15,091 nt of DNA, taken from NCBI GenBank assembly GCA_022561255.1, contig JADFRO010000028.1, positions 1 to 15,091 on the forward strand. Direction: 5' to 3'. A program made the translations under genes and the position numbers. Positions 14,726-15,091 of this stretch are shown here, in pieces (the first letter of the stretch is position 1; the number at the start of each line of letters is the position of its first letter). A model generated the notes under the pieces. The model saw only the letters and a list, made by a program, of their open reading frames with translations. It had not been told where the DNA came from and did no database searches. The DNA is from Planctomycetota bacterium. GTDB lineage: Bacteria; Planctomycetota; Phycisphaerae; UBA1845.

Positions 14726-15091
14726 AGTTTTGCACATTATGCGGCTATCTCCGAGGCTTGGAATAGGATCCGCAGCCTTTTTGCGGAGGGTGGTTTTTGA
14801 CCGGGGTATCGAGAAATACTTTCCCGCAGACTTGCCCTTTTCAGGTTGGCCAGCATGTCGGCGAACGAGGGCGTGCGTTTTTGGGTGTACCACGGGTGCA
14901 GCCGGCGGTAGGCCTCGGCATTGAAGCGACCATGTTTGGCAAACCAAAGAATCACCAGCGTGTGCAGGTAGAGCGCGATCGGCGCCGTTCGCTGGACGGC
15001 TTGGGGCGTTCGGTTTTGCGGCTCCTCCAGCCCCAAGAACTGCTTGGCGTTGTAAAAGGCGACCTCCAACGGCCATCGCTCGGCAAACAGT
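14726..15091. mobile_element. IS701-like insertion sequence, one end (continues past right edge)
   Basis: A transposase 3' end lies at 14737, reading left from the window edge. The insertion sequence end probably begins at 14726 (AGTTTTGCACA). CTAG (14722-14725) directly before it fits the YTAR 4-bp target duplication I recall for the IS701 family. The inverted repeat partner and second CTAG would lie outside the window, so the boundary is an estimate. The insertion sits just after the cyclophilin stop codon. Confidence 0.55.
14737..15091 (-). CDS. DDE transposase, C-terminal part (IS701/IS4-like, partial)
   Basis: About 117 residues are visible and the start is beyond the right edge. The visible part opens with LFAERWPLEVAFYNAKQF, followed by LGLEEPQNRTPQAVQRTAP. 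The Glu of RWPLEV is the probable third residue of the DDE catalytic triad, and the K and G that follow fit the IS4/IS701 helix pattern. Then comes a hydrophobic helix (IALYLHTLVILWF) and the late block WYTQKRTPSFADMLANLKR, which I recall as WYxxKxxPSFADxLxxxRR in IS701-like transposases. The tail is basic (PPSAKRLRILFQ). No stop or frameshift is seen in the visible part, so the element may be intact. The family is confident as DDE transposase, less so as IS701. Confidence 0.78.
   Translation of the reverse strand, partial: LFAERWPLEVAFYNAKQFLGLEEPQNRTPQAVQRTAPIALYLHTLVILWFAKHGRFNAEAYRRLHPWYTQKRTPSFADMLANLKRASLRESISRYPGQKPPSAKRLRILFQASEIAA

Overview
The window is a GC-rich bacterial chromosome segment, densely packed with genes and holding mostly core metabolism. 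The combination of tandem bactofilins, a zinc-ribbon bactofilin, divergent PurA motifs and a UGA-containing selD suggests Planctomycetota or a relative. That placement is an inference from general family knowledge, not from a marker gene.

Layout. Bases 1-4197 form a minus-strand housekeeping cluster read purA, uppS, fabI, ligA. purA and uppS overlap by four bases, and ligA runs off the left edge. A divergent, unusually AT-rich control region (4198-4514) separates purA from glnA (type I glutamine synthetase, plus strand). It holds promoter candidates in both directions and a strong intrinsic-terminator hairpin inside the purA leader. glnA converges on a minus-strand set: a secreted acidic-tailed protein, a bactofilin with its own good promoter, and a second bactofilin carrying an N-terminal zinc ribbon.

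Bases 8081-12379 hold a tightly coupled four-gene plus-strand operon: methyltransferase with a degenerate Trm112-like head, AsnB-type amidotransferase, GT2 glycosyltransferase, and a second methyltransferase. Every junction overlaps or is only 2 nt apart. This looks like a small glycan or glycolipid decoration cassette of unknown product. It is the best candidate here for an undescribed pathway.

The operon converges on selD (minus), and the two stop codons share one hairpin. A normal reading frame for selD starts too late, at 13370. Extending it upstream crosses one in-frame TGA at 13386-13388, exactly at the catalytic Cys/Sec position of the family. A bacterial SECIS-like hairpin follows immediately. 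selD is therefore read as a selenoprotein that presumably needs its own product.

An exported cyclophilin with an N-terminal Ig-like region follows on the plus strand. Its stop codon lies 5 bp before the likely end of an IS701-like insertion sequence, whose transposase C-terminus (minus) continues past the right edge. No tRNA, rRNA, CRISPR array or phage genes were seen.
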